Assembly: GCA_023023105.1 (NCBI GenBank)
Contig: CP083824.1
Location: forward strand, 4,340,001-4,404,000
Source: Enterobacter ludwigii
GTDB lineage: Bacteria > Pseudomonadota > Gammaproteobacteria > Enterobacterales > Enterobacteriaceae
Length of the DNA: 64,000 bases
Direction: 5' to 3'
The position numbers and the translations under genes were made by a program. The notes beneath the pieces are model-generated. The model had not been told where the DNA came from. It saw only the letters and a list, made by a program, of their open reading frames with translations, and did not search any database. Shown in pieces: positions 56,458 through 63,600 of the stretch (position 1 is the stretch's first letter; the number at the start of each line of letters is the position of its first letter).

Positions 56458-56706
56458 GTTATGTCAACAAACCATCAACTGAAACAAAGTAGCGGTGTTT
56501 TCTTAGGAAAAAATTAAGACAGGTGAGAAGCAGAAGGGGGACAGCACATTAAGAATGACAAGAAGTCTTTTTACAACAGCAAGATAGCTGTCATGTTAAA
56601 TTTTTCACGTTTTTGTGGGAAGCCTCACAACACTTACGACAATATTTCATTTCTTTTACATTGAGATTATAAGAAAAGTAAATGAATACTCAACCAAAAT
56701 TAAAAT

Positions 56707-56741
56707 CCCGGCGGTTTCGGCGGAAATAGACCGTCCTCCGG
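56707..56741 (-). terminator. Candidate terminator of padC
   Basis: On the minus strand CCCGGAGGACGG pairs imperfectly with CCGCCGGG and is followed by ATTTTAATTTT. It lies about 45 bp after the padC stop. The stem is interrupted, so the call is tentative. Confidence 0.4.
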
Positions 56742-56785
56742 GAACTTTTTATTAATATGAATTGTCGCGGAATCAACTGTCGCGC

Positions 56786-57292
56786 TTAGTTAAGATTAGC
56801 AGGGAAATCATTTGGTAATTCACTGGCTGCGCAGGCAATAACGCTTTCATTATCCGCACCGCAATCGCGTACAAAAGTGATCGTAGCAAACTCATCAATC
56901 ACTTCAGTTGGATAGGCCGGACCTGCATCGCGATAGCTATTCATAAGAGGAATATGATCGTTCTGGAAGCAGACGGTTTTTTCCGGATTGTTCATGACCC
57001 AGCGCGGGAAGAAGATGGTGCCGTGAAACAGTTTATCGCCCAGGTTTACAATCAGGCTCACATCCGTCCCGGTTGGCTCTGTCCAGGAAATTTTATAGAT
57101 ACTCTCCCCTACCCGTACGATATAGGCCTGCTGATCTTTTACCCAACGGTTTGCCACAAGACCGCTATGAATACGGTAATCAAGGGTGGTCTCATTTTTT
57201 ACGTAAATCTCGTAGTTCCAGCCATTGTCATAGGTATAAACAAGGTGTTTGCCAACGAAGCCGCTTAAGTCGTGTTTGTCGAAGGTGTTCAT
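56786..57292 (-). CDS. padC: Phenolic (ferulic/p-coumaric) acid decarboxylase
   Basis: A 168-residue cofactor-free lipocalin-like decarboxylase that turns p-coumaric, caffeic and ferulic acids into vinylphenols, detoxifying plant phenolic acids. The catalytic set of the family is visible: Y19 and Y21 (Y11/Y13 in Bacillus PadC), N23, W25 and Y27 of the entrance loop, R49 and E72 (R41/E64 in Bacillus). The N-terminus and length are those I remember for Enterobacter ferulate decarboxylase. AGGAG lies seven bases before the start. It is divergent from a LysR gene, the arrangement known for pad genes of related Klebsiella. Absent from E. coli K-12. Confidence 0.94.
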   Translation of the reverse strand: MNTFDKHDLSGFVGKHLVYTYDNGWNYEIYVKNETTLDYRIHSGLVANRWVKDQQAYIVRVGESIYKISWTEPTGTDVSLIVNLGDKLFHGTIFFPRWVMNNPEKTVCFQNDHIPLMNSYRDAGPAYPTEVIDEFATITFVRDCGADNESVIACAASELPNDFPANLN

Positions 57293-57391
57293 AAGATGTC
57301 TCCTTTGTTTTGATGAGACGATCGTACCCCTTCAAAAAATGGATGAATAACGCTATGTTTTAATCAAACTCATCCAAAATTTAGATATGTC
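57293..57391. promoter_or_regulatory. padC / LysR divergent control region
   Basis: A 99-bp gap typical of a LysR regulator facing its target. It contains an inverted repeat GGATGA (57341-57346) and TCATCC (57370-57375) with a 23-base spacer, and an A/T-rich centre; this is a plausible LysR-type binding region. Confidence 0.55.
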
Positions 57392-58273
57392 ATGCACAAG
57401 ACGACGCTGGAACAATGGTCTTTACTGATGAAAGTGGTTGAGGCCGGTAGCTTTGCCAAAGCAGCGGAAGAAACCCATCGCAGCCAGTCCTCCGTCAGCT
57501 ATAACCTGGCGTTGTTGCAGGAGAGGCTGGGCGTGGCGCTGCTGGCGCCGGAAGGACGACGAGCGGTGCTAACCCCAGCCGGAGAACTTCTTCTCAACCA
57601 GGTGAAACCGTTGCTGAAAGCGTTTTCGTATGTTGAGACGCGCGCAGGTACCCTTCGCAACGGCACGCGCACACGGTTGGATCTGGTCGTAGACACGGTT
57701 TTCCCGCGTCGCCGCCTGTTCGCCATTCTGCGTCAGTTCCAGCAGCAGTATCCACAAACCCACGTACGCCTCACCGAAGTGCTTGAAACGTCCCGTGCCG
57801 ATGCCATAAATGACGAAGCCGATATCATGGTTCTGACGCGCCGCCAGGACATGACAGGGCTCGGCGAATGGCTGATGAATATCGACTTTGTCGCCGTGGC
57901 GCATCATCAGCATCCCCTTTTCACCCTCGACGTACCGCTTAACGATGACATGCTGCGCCCGTGGCCGCTCATCCAGATTGCGGACAACCAGACTACCGCG
58001 CGCGCTGCCGGCGAGTCGTGGACGTTTTCCACCATTGATGCCGCCATTGAGGCCGTTGTCTCTCAGGTTGGCTACGGCTGGCTGCCAGCAGAACACATCC
58101 AGACCCAGCTGGATCAAGGTGTACTGAAACATCTGCCGCTGAGCCACGGCGCGCGCAGAGCAACGCCGCTTCACCTGATTGTTAAACGCTCCCTCACCCC
58201 GCTTGATGAGCAGGTTGAGACGCTGGTGCACCTTTTTAGCCATGAGCCATCATCACCACCTGCTACGCTTTAA
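57392..58273 (+). CDS. LysR-family regulator, probable activator of padC
   Basis: A 293-residue LysR-type protein. The helix-turn-helix occupies about residues 4-62 (AGSFAKAAEETHRSQSSVSY), and a periplasmic-binding-protein-like effector domain follows from about 90 (RLDLVVDTVFPRRRL). Position, 99 bp and divergent from padC, makes control of padC by phenolic acids likely; this is inference. No good Shine-Dalgarno is visible before the ATG at 57392, but no other in-frame start fits the LysR N-terminus better. A short-chain dehydrogenase gene follows after 32 bp. Confidence 0.88.
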   Translation: MHKTTLEQWSLLMKVVEAGSFAKAAEETHRSQSSVSYNLALLQERLGVALLAPEGRRAVLTPAGELLLNQVKPLLKAFSYVETRAGTLRNGTRTRLDLVVDTVFPRRRLFAILRQFQQQYPQTHVRLTEVLETSRADAINDEADIMVLTRRQDMTGLGEWLMNIDFVAVAHHQHPLFTLDVPLNDDMLRPWPLIQIADNQTTARAAGESWTFSTIDAAIEAVVSQVGYGWLPAEHIQTQLDQGVLKHLPLSHGARRATPLHLIVKRSLTPLDEQVETLVHLFSHEPSSPPATL

Positions 58274-58305
58274 GGTCCGAACGTTAAAACGATAAGGAGT
58301 GGATG

Positions 58306-59100
58306 ATGAAAATCGACTTTGCGGGGAAAGTGGCGCTGGTGACGGCCTCAACCGGCGGGATCGGGTTCGCTATTGCCAGAGGTCTGGCGGAAAGTGGTGC
58401 GGAAGTAATCGTCAATGGCCGCAGCACGGAATCGGTGAATAAAGGTATTCAACAGCTTCAGCAGGTAGTGCCAGGCGTGCAGGTGCGTGCCGCGATCGCC
58501 GATCTCAGTACGGCAGAAGGGGTCGAGTCGCTTGTGAAGGTCGCGGGCAACGTTGATATCCTGGTCAACAACGCCGGAATTTACGGACCGCAGGATTTCT
58601 ATGCTACCGACGATGACACCTGGGAGCGTTACTGGCAGACCAACGTGATGTCCGGCGTACGCCTCTCCCGCGCCTTGCTGCCGGGCATGGTGCAGAAAGG
58701 CTGGGGACGCGTGGTGTTTATTTCCTCCGAGTCGGCCTGCAATATCCCGGCGGATATGATCCACTACGGCGTGACCAAAACGGCGCAGCTTTCGCTCGCA
58801 CGCGGCCTGGCGAAGTTCGTGGCGGGAAGTGGTGTGACGGTCAACAGCGTGTTGCCAGGACCGACGATGTCTGATGGTTTCGCCGAAATGATGAAGGATG
58901 AAATCGAAAAAACCGGCAAATCGCTGGAACAGCTGGCGAAAGAGTTTGTGATGGCCAACCGCCCCAGCTCGGTTATCCAGCGCGCGGCCACGGTTGAAGA
59001 GGTGGCCAATATGGTGATTTATGTCTGTTCGACCCAGGCCTCCGCCACCTCGGGCGCGGCATTGCGCGTCGATGGCGGCGTCGTGGATGACATCATTTGA
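58306..59100 (+). CDS. Short-chain dehydrogenase/reductase
   Basis: A 264-residue classical SDR. Cofactor motif TASTGGIG is at about residues 14-21, NNAG near 88, the catalytic serine in ISSES near 140, and the active site YGVTK near 154. NGRS after beta-2 suggests NADP(H) preference. AGGAG six bases before the ATG at 58306 favours it over the adjacent ATG at 58303. It lies 32 bp after the LysR gene in the same direction, so it may be co-transcribed. The substrate is unknown; a link to phenolic aldehydes is possible but unproven. Confidence 0.85.
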   Translation: MKIDFAGKVALVTASTGGIGFAIARGLAESGAEVIVNGRSTESVNKGIQQLQQVVPGVQVRAAIADLSTAEGVESLVKVAGNVDILVNNAGIYGPQDFYATDDDTWERYWQTNVMSGVRLSRALLPGMVQKGWGRVVFISSESACNIPADMIHYGVTKTAQLSLARGLAKFVAGSGVTVNSVLPGPTMSDGFAEMMKDEIEKTGKSLEQLAKEFVMANRPSSVIQRAATVEEVANMVIYVCSTQASATSGAALRVDGGVVDDII

Positions 59101-59105
59101 TATCG

Positions 59106-59633
59106 TCAGGCTGCACTGCCCGCGACCCGACGGGCAGTAATGTAGTGCTCTTGCCAGTAGTCGTCCGTCAGGGTTGAGACCGTTACCCCCTGGCTACTTG
59201 AAGCATGAATAAACTGGCTATTGCCAATATAAACGCCTACGTGCTTGCGGTTCGGTCCCGTCTGGAAGAACACCAGGTCTCCTGCCTTCAGGCGATATTG
59301 CGCCACCTGCACGCCGCGGTGGATCTGTTCGCTCGTCGTGCGCGGTAAATTAAGGTGTACCGCATCGCTGAACAGATGTTGCATCAGTGCCGAGCAATCC
59401 ACCCCGCGATGCGTGGTTCCGCCCCACTGATACTGGGTCCCCTTCCACTTCTGGTATTGATCGAGGATGCGCGAGCGTAGCGGGCCTGTTTCGTGGTGAA
59501 ACAGAGCCGATTTCGCTGGCGATACAGCAAATGCGCTGTTCATCGAGATCATGGATGCAGGCAGCTCAAAACTGAATGCGGAAAATGAAGCAAAACTTAA
59601 CGTGAGGATTGAAATAAGCGATCTGAACGTCAT
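59106..59633 (-). CDS. NlpC/P60-family peptidoglycan endopeptidase, MepS-like
   Basis: A 175-residue secreted cysteine peptidase. A hydrophobic N-terminal signal (about residues 1-22) precedes a linker and an NlpC/P60 domain from about 55 to 170. The catalytic triad is visible: C80 in GVDCSAL, H131 in KHVGVYIG and H143 in FIHASSS. The domain is most like MepS (Spr), which cuts meso-Dap-D-Ala cross-links. Unlike MepS and NlpC, no lipobox cysteine is present, so the enzyme should be free in the periplasm or anchored by an uncleaved signal. Convergent with the SDR gene, six bases apart. Confidence 0.85.
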   Translation of the reverse strand: MTFRSLISILTLSFASFSAFSFELPASMISMNSAFAVSPAKSALFHHETGPLRSRILDQYQKWKGTQYQWGGTTHRGVDCSALMQHLFSDAVHLNLPRTTSEQIHRGVQVAQYRLKAGDLVFFQTGPNRKHVGVYIGNSQFIHASSSQGVTVSTLTDDYWQEHYITARRVAGSAA

Positions 59634-59872
59634 ATCAAAAAAGGATCTGAGAGTGAATTATTCCTTACCTGTGGGGGCCAATGTTCCCCCGAAAAGTCTT
59701 TCAATGCGGCGATAATATAGACAGGGTATTTTTTAACCAATCTTTATCGAGGCCAAAAATGGACTCACTTTCAGATCGCAAGATCGATAAAAAAATGGTT
59801 GTGATGTAAGGACTGTCCAGGTAAAGCAGGTAAACTAATCAACAGAATGTGTATTTCAGCTAAGACGTATTT

Positions 59873-60532
59873 ATGACCAATATGATTGCCGACGAGACGG
59901 TGGCAAAATCCAACGTGCTCTCTGTCTTTGACTTTGATGGAACATTAACGCACCACGACAGCTTTATCCCTTTCCTGCGTTTTGCCTTTGGTAAACGTTA
60001 CTTCGCGGGCCGCCTGGTGCGTATGGCGCTGCCAACGCTCCACTGCGTGCGCCGCAAGCTGACGCGCGATGAGCTGAAAGAAGTGCTGATTAAAACGTTC
60101 CTGACAGGCGTGGATGAACACTGGTTACGCCAGCAGGCGGAAGCCTTTTGCGAAAAGTACTGGGATAAACTGATGCGTCCGGCTGGCGTGCTGGCCGTTG
60201 CTGCAGAGGTGAACTCCGGCGCGGAAGTGACAATCTGTTCCGCTTCTCCTGCCCTGGTGCTACAGCCGTGGGCTGACAAACTCGGCATTAAGCTGATTGG
60301 CACACAGCTGGAAGTGAAAAACGGTAAGCTGACAGGACGTATCACGGGCAATAACTGCCGCTGTGCTCAGAAAGTGGCAAGGCTGGAAAAGGTGTATGGC
60401 GATCTCAACGCGTATCACCTGCGCGCCTGGGGAGACACTCGCGGCGATCACGAACTGCTGGCAGCCGCGCAGGATCCACACTGGCGGCATTTCCATCACC
60501 CGCGTAAGCGTCGGAATTCACCGATTAAATAG
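59873..60532 (+). CDS. HAD-IB family phosphatase (PgpC/SerB-like)
   Basis: A 219-residue soluble HAD hydrolase. Motif I DFDGT at residues 20-24 (nucleophile D20), motif II CSASP near residue 123, the motif III lysine in CAQKVARLE near 167 and motif IV GDTRGDHELL near 193 are all present. The HAD-IB subgroup includes phosphatidylglycerophosphatase C (YfhB) and phosphoserine phosphatases. Two adjacent starts (59873 and 59882) are possible and no clear Shine-Dalgarno was seen. The substrate cannot be told. It is monocistronic, divergent from the MepS-like gene across 239 bp. Confidence 0.82.
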   Translation: MTNMIADETVAKSNVLSVFDFDGTLTHHDSFIPFLRFAFGKRYFAGRLVRMALPTLHCVRRKLTRDELKEVLIKTFLTGVDEHWLRQQAEAFCEKYWDKLMRPAGVLAVAAEVNSGAEVTICSASPALVLQPWADKLGIKLIGTQLEVKNGKLTGRITGNNCRCAQKVARLEKVYGDLNAYHLRAWGDTRGDHELLAAAQDPHWRHFHHPRKRRNSPIK

Positions 60533-60538
60533 CCTTTT

Positions 60539-60583
60539 CACCCTCTCCCCACGGGGCGAGGGTGAAAAGCGGTGCATCAGGCC
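60539..60583 (+). repeat. Palindromic intergenic repeat, diverged copy D
   Basis: CACCCTCTCCCC-AC-GGGGCGAGGGTG core followed by a shortened tail ending GCATCAGGCC. It lies between the convergent HAD phosphatase and TerC genes, and its tail covers the TerC stop codon (60577-60579). Confidence 0.7.
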
Positions 60584-61602
60584 TCACGTTTCCCAGGGAA
60601 CATCACACTCGCAATAATGCCCAGCGCCAGCACGCCTAATACCACAAACAGGCTGGCCGTCGCGCCAATGCTGTAACCATGATGCCAGAAGTGGTCGGTT
60701 GCATTCAGACCCAGCTTGAAGGCCACGAAGAACAGTAACAACACCACGGCTTTCTCAAGGTGCACCAGATACTGTTTCAGCGCTTCCAGTACGAAATAGA
60801 GCGTACGCAGGCCGAGAATGGCGAACATCATGGCGCTATAGATAATCAGCGGTTCGCGACTCACGGCAATAATCGCCGGGACCGAGTCAAACGCGAACAT
60901 CACGTCAGAAAGCTCCACAACCGCCACGCAGAGCAGCAGTGGTGTTGCGTAGCGCTTCGCCTTCTTCACGCGTCCAACCATCACGTCCTGGTTTTCCGGT
61001 TTTTCAAGTTCAGCATCGACCTCTTTCTGGGTCAGAATAAAGGCATTGCTGCTGATTTTCGGCCAGACAGGATAGAAACGTTTCACCAGGCGATAAGCGA
61101 GATGACCAGAGTAATCTTCCACTTCGTCACTCTCTTCATTGCGTTTGAGCATCATCACCGCTGTCCAGCCAACGACCAGCGCGAAAATCACTTCGACGTA
61201 AGGCCCCAGACTCAGCAGGCTTGTCCCAATGGCCACAAAGATGCCACGGAAAACAATCGCGCCCAGCACGCCCCAGTAAAGTACGCGGTGACGATACTTA
61301 TCCGGCACACCAAACCAGGCAAAAATGGCCATCATTACAAACAGGTTATCGACAGAAAGCACCTCTTCAAGCGCGTAACCCGTGAGGAACAGACTTGCCA
61401 TCTCGGCGCCGTGGTGAACATACAGGAATCCGGCGAACGCCATTGCCATCATGACCCAGAACAGGGACCACATGGCGGCACTTTTGAGCGAGATCGGTTT
61501 ATCGTGACGGTGCATAAAGAGGTCGATAAACATCGCCCCTACGGCCATCACAACAAAGACAACAACGGTTTCCGTCGGGAAACCGAGATGAGCAGCAGAC
61601 AT
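60577..61602 (-). CDS. TerC-family integral membrane protein
   Basis: A protein of about 341 residues with nine or so hydrophobic segments. Conserved acidic motifs within the membrane (EEVLSVDNLFVM near residue 76 and VELSDVMFAFDSVPAI near 232) are the TerC signature, likely metal-binding. It looks closer to TerC of tellurite-resistance clusters (AHLGFPTETVVVF, SLKSAAMWSLFW) than to E. coli Alx. No terZABDE genes lie beside it. The start is uncertain: in-frame ATGs at 61626, 61614 and 61602 lack a good ribosome-binding site; 61602 gives the family-like MSAAHLGF. Metal (manganese) export has been proposed for the family. Confidence 0.85.
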   Translation of the reverse strand: MSAAHLGFPTETVVVFVVMAVGAMFIDLFMHRHDKPISLKSAAMWSLFWVMMAMAFAGFLYVHHGAEMASLFLTGYALEEVLSVDNLFVMMAIFAWFGVPDKYRHRVLYWGVLGAIVFRGIFVAIGTSLLSLGPYVEVIFALVVGWTAVMMLKRNEESDEVEDYSGHLAYRLVKRFYPVWPKISSNAFILTQKEVDAELEKPENQDVMVGRVKKAKRYATPLLLCVAVVELSDVMFAFDSVPAIIAVSREPLIIYSAMMFAILGLRTLYFVLEALKQYLVHLEKAVVLLLFFVAFKLGLNATDHFWHHGYSIGATASLFVVLGVLALGIIASVMFPGKREA

Positions 61603-61670
61603 ACACAACACCATACAAACTGACATAAGCCAGTAACAGAAAAAGATCGTTACTTTAGCACACCCGTCGT

Positions 61671-62069
61671 TCAGGCGCTCATGCCACGCAAACGCTGCAG
61701 TACCGCCACCAGAACCGCCACAGACCAGCCCACCATTAGCGCGCCCACGAGCCCTTCCACACCGCCGATGAGCCGCCAGTTCTCGGGTAACGTGACGTCG
61801 CCGTACCCGACAGTGGCATAACTGACCAGTGAAAAGTAGAAACTGGTGTTCCAGTCATTAAATGCATCAATGACGAAATAAAACGCCGCAAATAGCCCGG
61901 CTTCAAGAAGATGGGCGAAAATCATGGAGATAACGATGCCGACATTACGTAAAACAATACGTACCGCAGAATCGACTTCTAATTTAATGAATTTTAAAAC
62001 GCCAAACATCCACAGTGAATGGATCACCACGGTTAGGGTAAGCAAAATAATAATACTGAGTAGTTGCAT
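61671..62069 (-). CDS. Two-helix potassium-channel-type protein
   Basis: A 132-residue membrane protein with an ion_trans_2 fold: helices at about 3-25, 43-68 and 102-127 and a pore loop with the selectivity filter TVGYGD at residues 86-91. No RCK or cyclic-nucleotide domain is attached, so it is a bare pore. The open frame extends upstream, but the region before residue 1 includes the terminator hairpin after yhiN, so the ATG at 62069 is preferred; the ribosome-binding site is weak. It lies between TerC and yhiN, all on the minus strand. Ion specificity is inferred from the filter only. Confidence 0.82.
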   Translation of the reverse strand: MQLLSIIILLTLTVVIHSLWMFGVLKFIKLEVDSAVRIVLRNVGIVISMIFAHLLEAGLFAAFYFVIDAFNDWNTSFYFSLVSYATVGYGDVTLPENWRLIGGVEGLVGALMVGWSVAVLVAVLQRLRGMSA

Positions 62070-62085
62070 GACGTGTGCTCTGACC

Positions 62086-62118
62086 AAAAAGAGTATGGCC
62101 CCGCGAACGCGGCGGGGC
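62086..62118 (-). terminator. Terminator after yhiN
   Basis: On the minus strand GCCCCGC-CGCGTTC-GCGGGGC forms a 7-bp stem, followed by CATACTCTTTTT. It is 61 bp after the yhiN stop and separates yhiN from the channel gene. Confidence 0.65.
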
Positions 62119-62178
62119 ATCTGGTCGAAGCTTAGTTGAATGGAGAGAAAAAGTTGGTGCAATAATTGCGGGGCGTGA

Positions 62179-63372
62179 TTATTTCTCTGCCAGCGCCTGA
62201 GCACATGCCCAGGCACTTGCCCATGCCCACTGGAAGTTGTACCCGCCAAGCCAGCCGGTGACGTCCATCACTTCGCCAATAAAATAGAGCCCCGGCACGT
62301 TGCGCGCTTCCATGGAGCGGGAAGAGAGTTCATTCGTGTCGACCCCGCCCAGCGTGACTTCTGCGGTGCGGTAGCCTTCCGTGCCGTTTGGCTGCACGCG
62401 CCAGTTTGTCAGCGTCTCCACCAGCGTCTCCTGCTCGCGGCTGTTAAGCTGCTTGAGCGAAACATCCGGGATCTGCCCCAGCACCTGCAAACATTCCACC
62501 AGACGCTTCGGCAGCTGCATTGCCAGGGTGTTTTTCAGGCTCTGATTCGGGTGCGCCACACGCTGCTCGTTGAGGAAGGCATCCAGATCGCAATCGGGAA
62601 GCAGGTTAACCGTGACAAACTCCCCCGGCTGCCAGTAGCTGGAGATCTGCAGTACCGCCGGGCCAGAGAGGCCGCGGTGAGTGAAGAGCAGGTTTTCGCG
62701 GAATACCGTACCATCTTCGGCGGTGATGACCGACGGAACCGAGACGCCAGAAAGTGTCTGGAGTTGTTCCAGCAGAGGTTTATGCAGCGTAAACGGCACC
62801 AGCCCCGCACGCGTTGGCAGCACCTTCAGGCCAAACTGCTCGGCAATCTTGTAGCCAAATGGCGAGGCACCCAGACCCGGCATAGAAAGACCACCGCTGG
62901 CGATCACCAGGCTGTCGGTGCTGACGGTTTCACCGTTGAGTTGCAGCGTGTAACCTTGCTCATCACGCGCAACGTCCAGCACTTCCGTGCGCAGGCGCAT
63001 CGTTACACCGCCCTTCTCGCACTCGGCCACCAGCATATCGACAATCTGCTGCGCGGAATCGTCGCAGAACAGCTGACCCAACGTCTTCTCATGCCACGCA
63101 ATACCGTGTTTACCCACGAGGTCGATAAAGTCCCACTGGGTGTAACGCGCCAGCGCAGATTTGCAAAAATGACGGTTTTGGCTCAAATAGGCCGCGGGTT
63201 CAACATACAGATTAGTAAAGTTGCAGCGCCCACCGCCAGACATCAGGATCTTACGGCCTGGTTTTTTACCGTTATCCAGTAACAGCACGCGACGACCCGC
63301 TTGTCCGGCCATCGCCGCACAAAACATACCCGCCGCACCGGCGCCAATGACCACGGCATCAAACCTTTCCAC
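62179..63372 (-). CDS. yhiN: YhiN, flavin-binding (HI0933-like) protein
   Basis: A 397-residue putative flavoprotein of the HI0933/BaiN family. The dinucleotide motif GAGAAGMFCA is near residues 10-19, and GGRCNFTN near 48 and the C-terminal GEVMDVTGWLGGYNFQWAW are family signatures. E. coli BaiN/YhiN relatives have been discussed as flavin reductases; the true role is unknown. The start is taken as the GTG at 63372, because AGAGGG lies upstream and the product then begins like E. coli YhiN (MERFDA); in-frame GTGs further upstream are less likely. Divergent from pitA. Confidence 0.92.
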   Translation of the reverse strand: MERFDAVVIGAGAAGMFCAAMAGQAGRRVLLLDNGKKPGRKILMSGGGRCNFTNLYVEPAAYLSQNRHFCKSALARYTQWDFIDLVGKHGIAWHEKTLGQLFCDDSAQQIVDMLVAECEKGGVTMRLRTEVLDVARDEQGYTLQLNGETVSTDSLVIASGGLSMPGLGASPFGYKIAEQFGLKVLPTRAGLVPFTLHKPLLEQLQTLSGVSVPSVITAEDGTVFRENLLFTHRGLSGPAVLQISSYWQPGEFVTVNLLPDCDLDAFLNEQRVAHPNQSLKNTLAMQLPKRLVECLQVLGQIPDVSLKQLNSREQETLVETLTNWRVQPNGTEGYRTAEVTLGGVDTNELSSRSMEARNVPGLYFIGEVMDVTGWLGGYNFQWAWASAWACAQALAEK

Positions 63373-63600
63373 GTCAAAACCCTCTTTGTTCACTGCCGCG
63401 GATTGTAAAGTTTCCTCTGTGGTCACACCAGCGTAAAAAGATATTACAAAGCCATTTCATTGAAATTTAAAGAATATCCTTTCAGGCACTTTTCCCAAAT
63501 CAGGTGGTATGTCAAAAAAAGTCTATATTTCACTTTGCCCGCCGTGCATTTGTCCTGGATAATGCGCCGCGTTCATGTCCTCAAAATGGCGTAACGTCCT
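63373..63600. promoter_or_regulatory. yhiN/pitA divergent intergenic region
   Basis: 228 bp between divergent starts, A/T-rich in its left half. It must hold both promoters, but no factor site could be assigned. Confidence 0.4.

Larger units (their letters stand above)
56336..56785. other. padC-arnB intergenic region
   Basis: A 450-bp A/T-rich gap downstream of padC and upstream of arnB, both on the minus strand. It holds a candidate padC terminator (56707-56741) and a candidate PmrA site for arnB (56441-56457). No open frame in it looks real. Its A/T content is clearly above that of the flanking genes. Confidence 0.6.

Noticed and set aside
62070..62178. Upstream extension of the channel gene to an ATG at 62120
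   Set aside because: The extension would translate the terminator hairpin after yhiN and has no Shine-Dalgarno; the helix start at 62069 fits the family.
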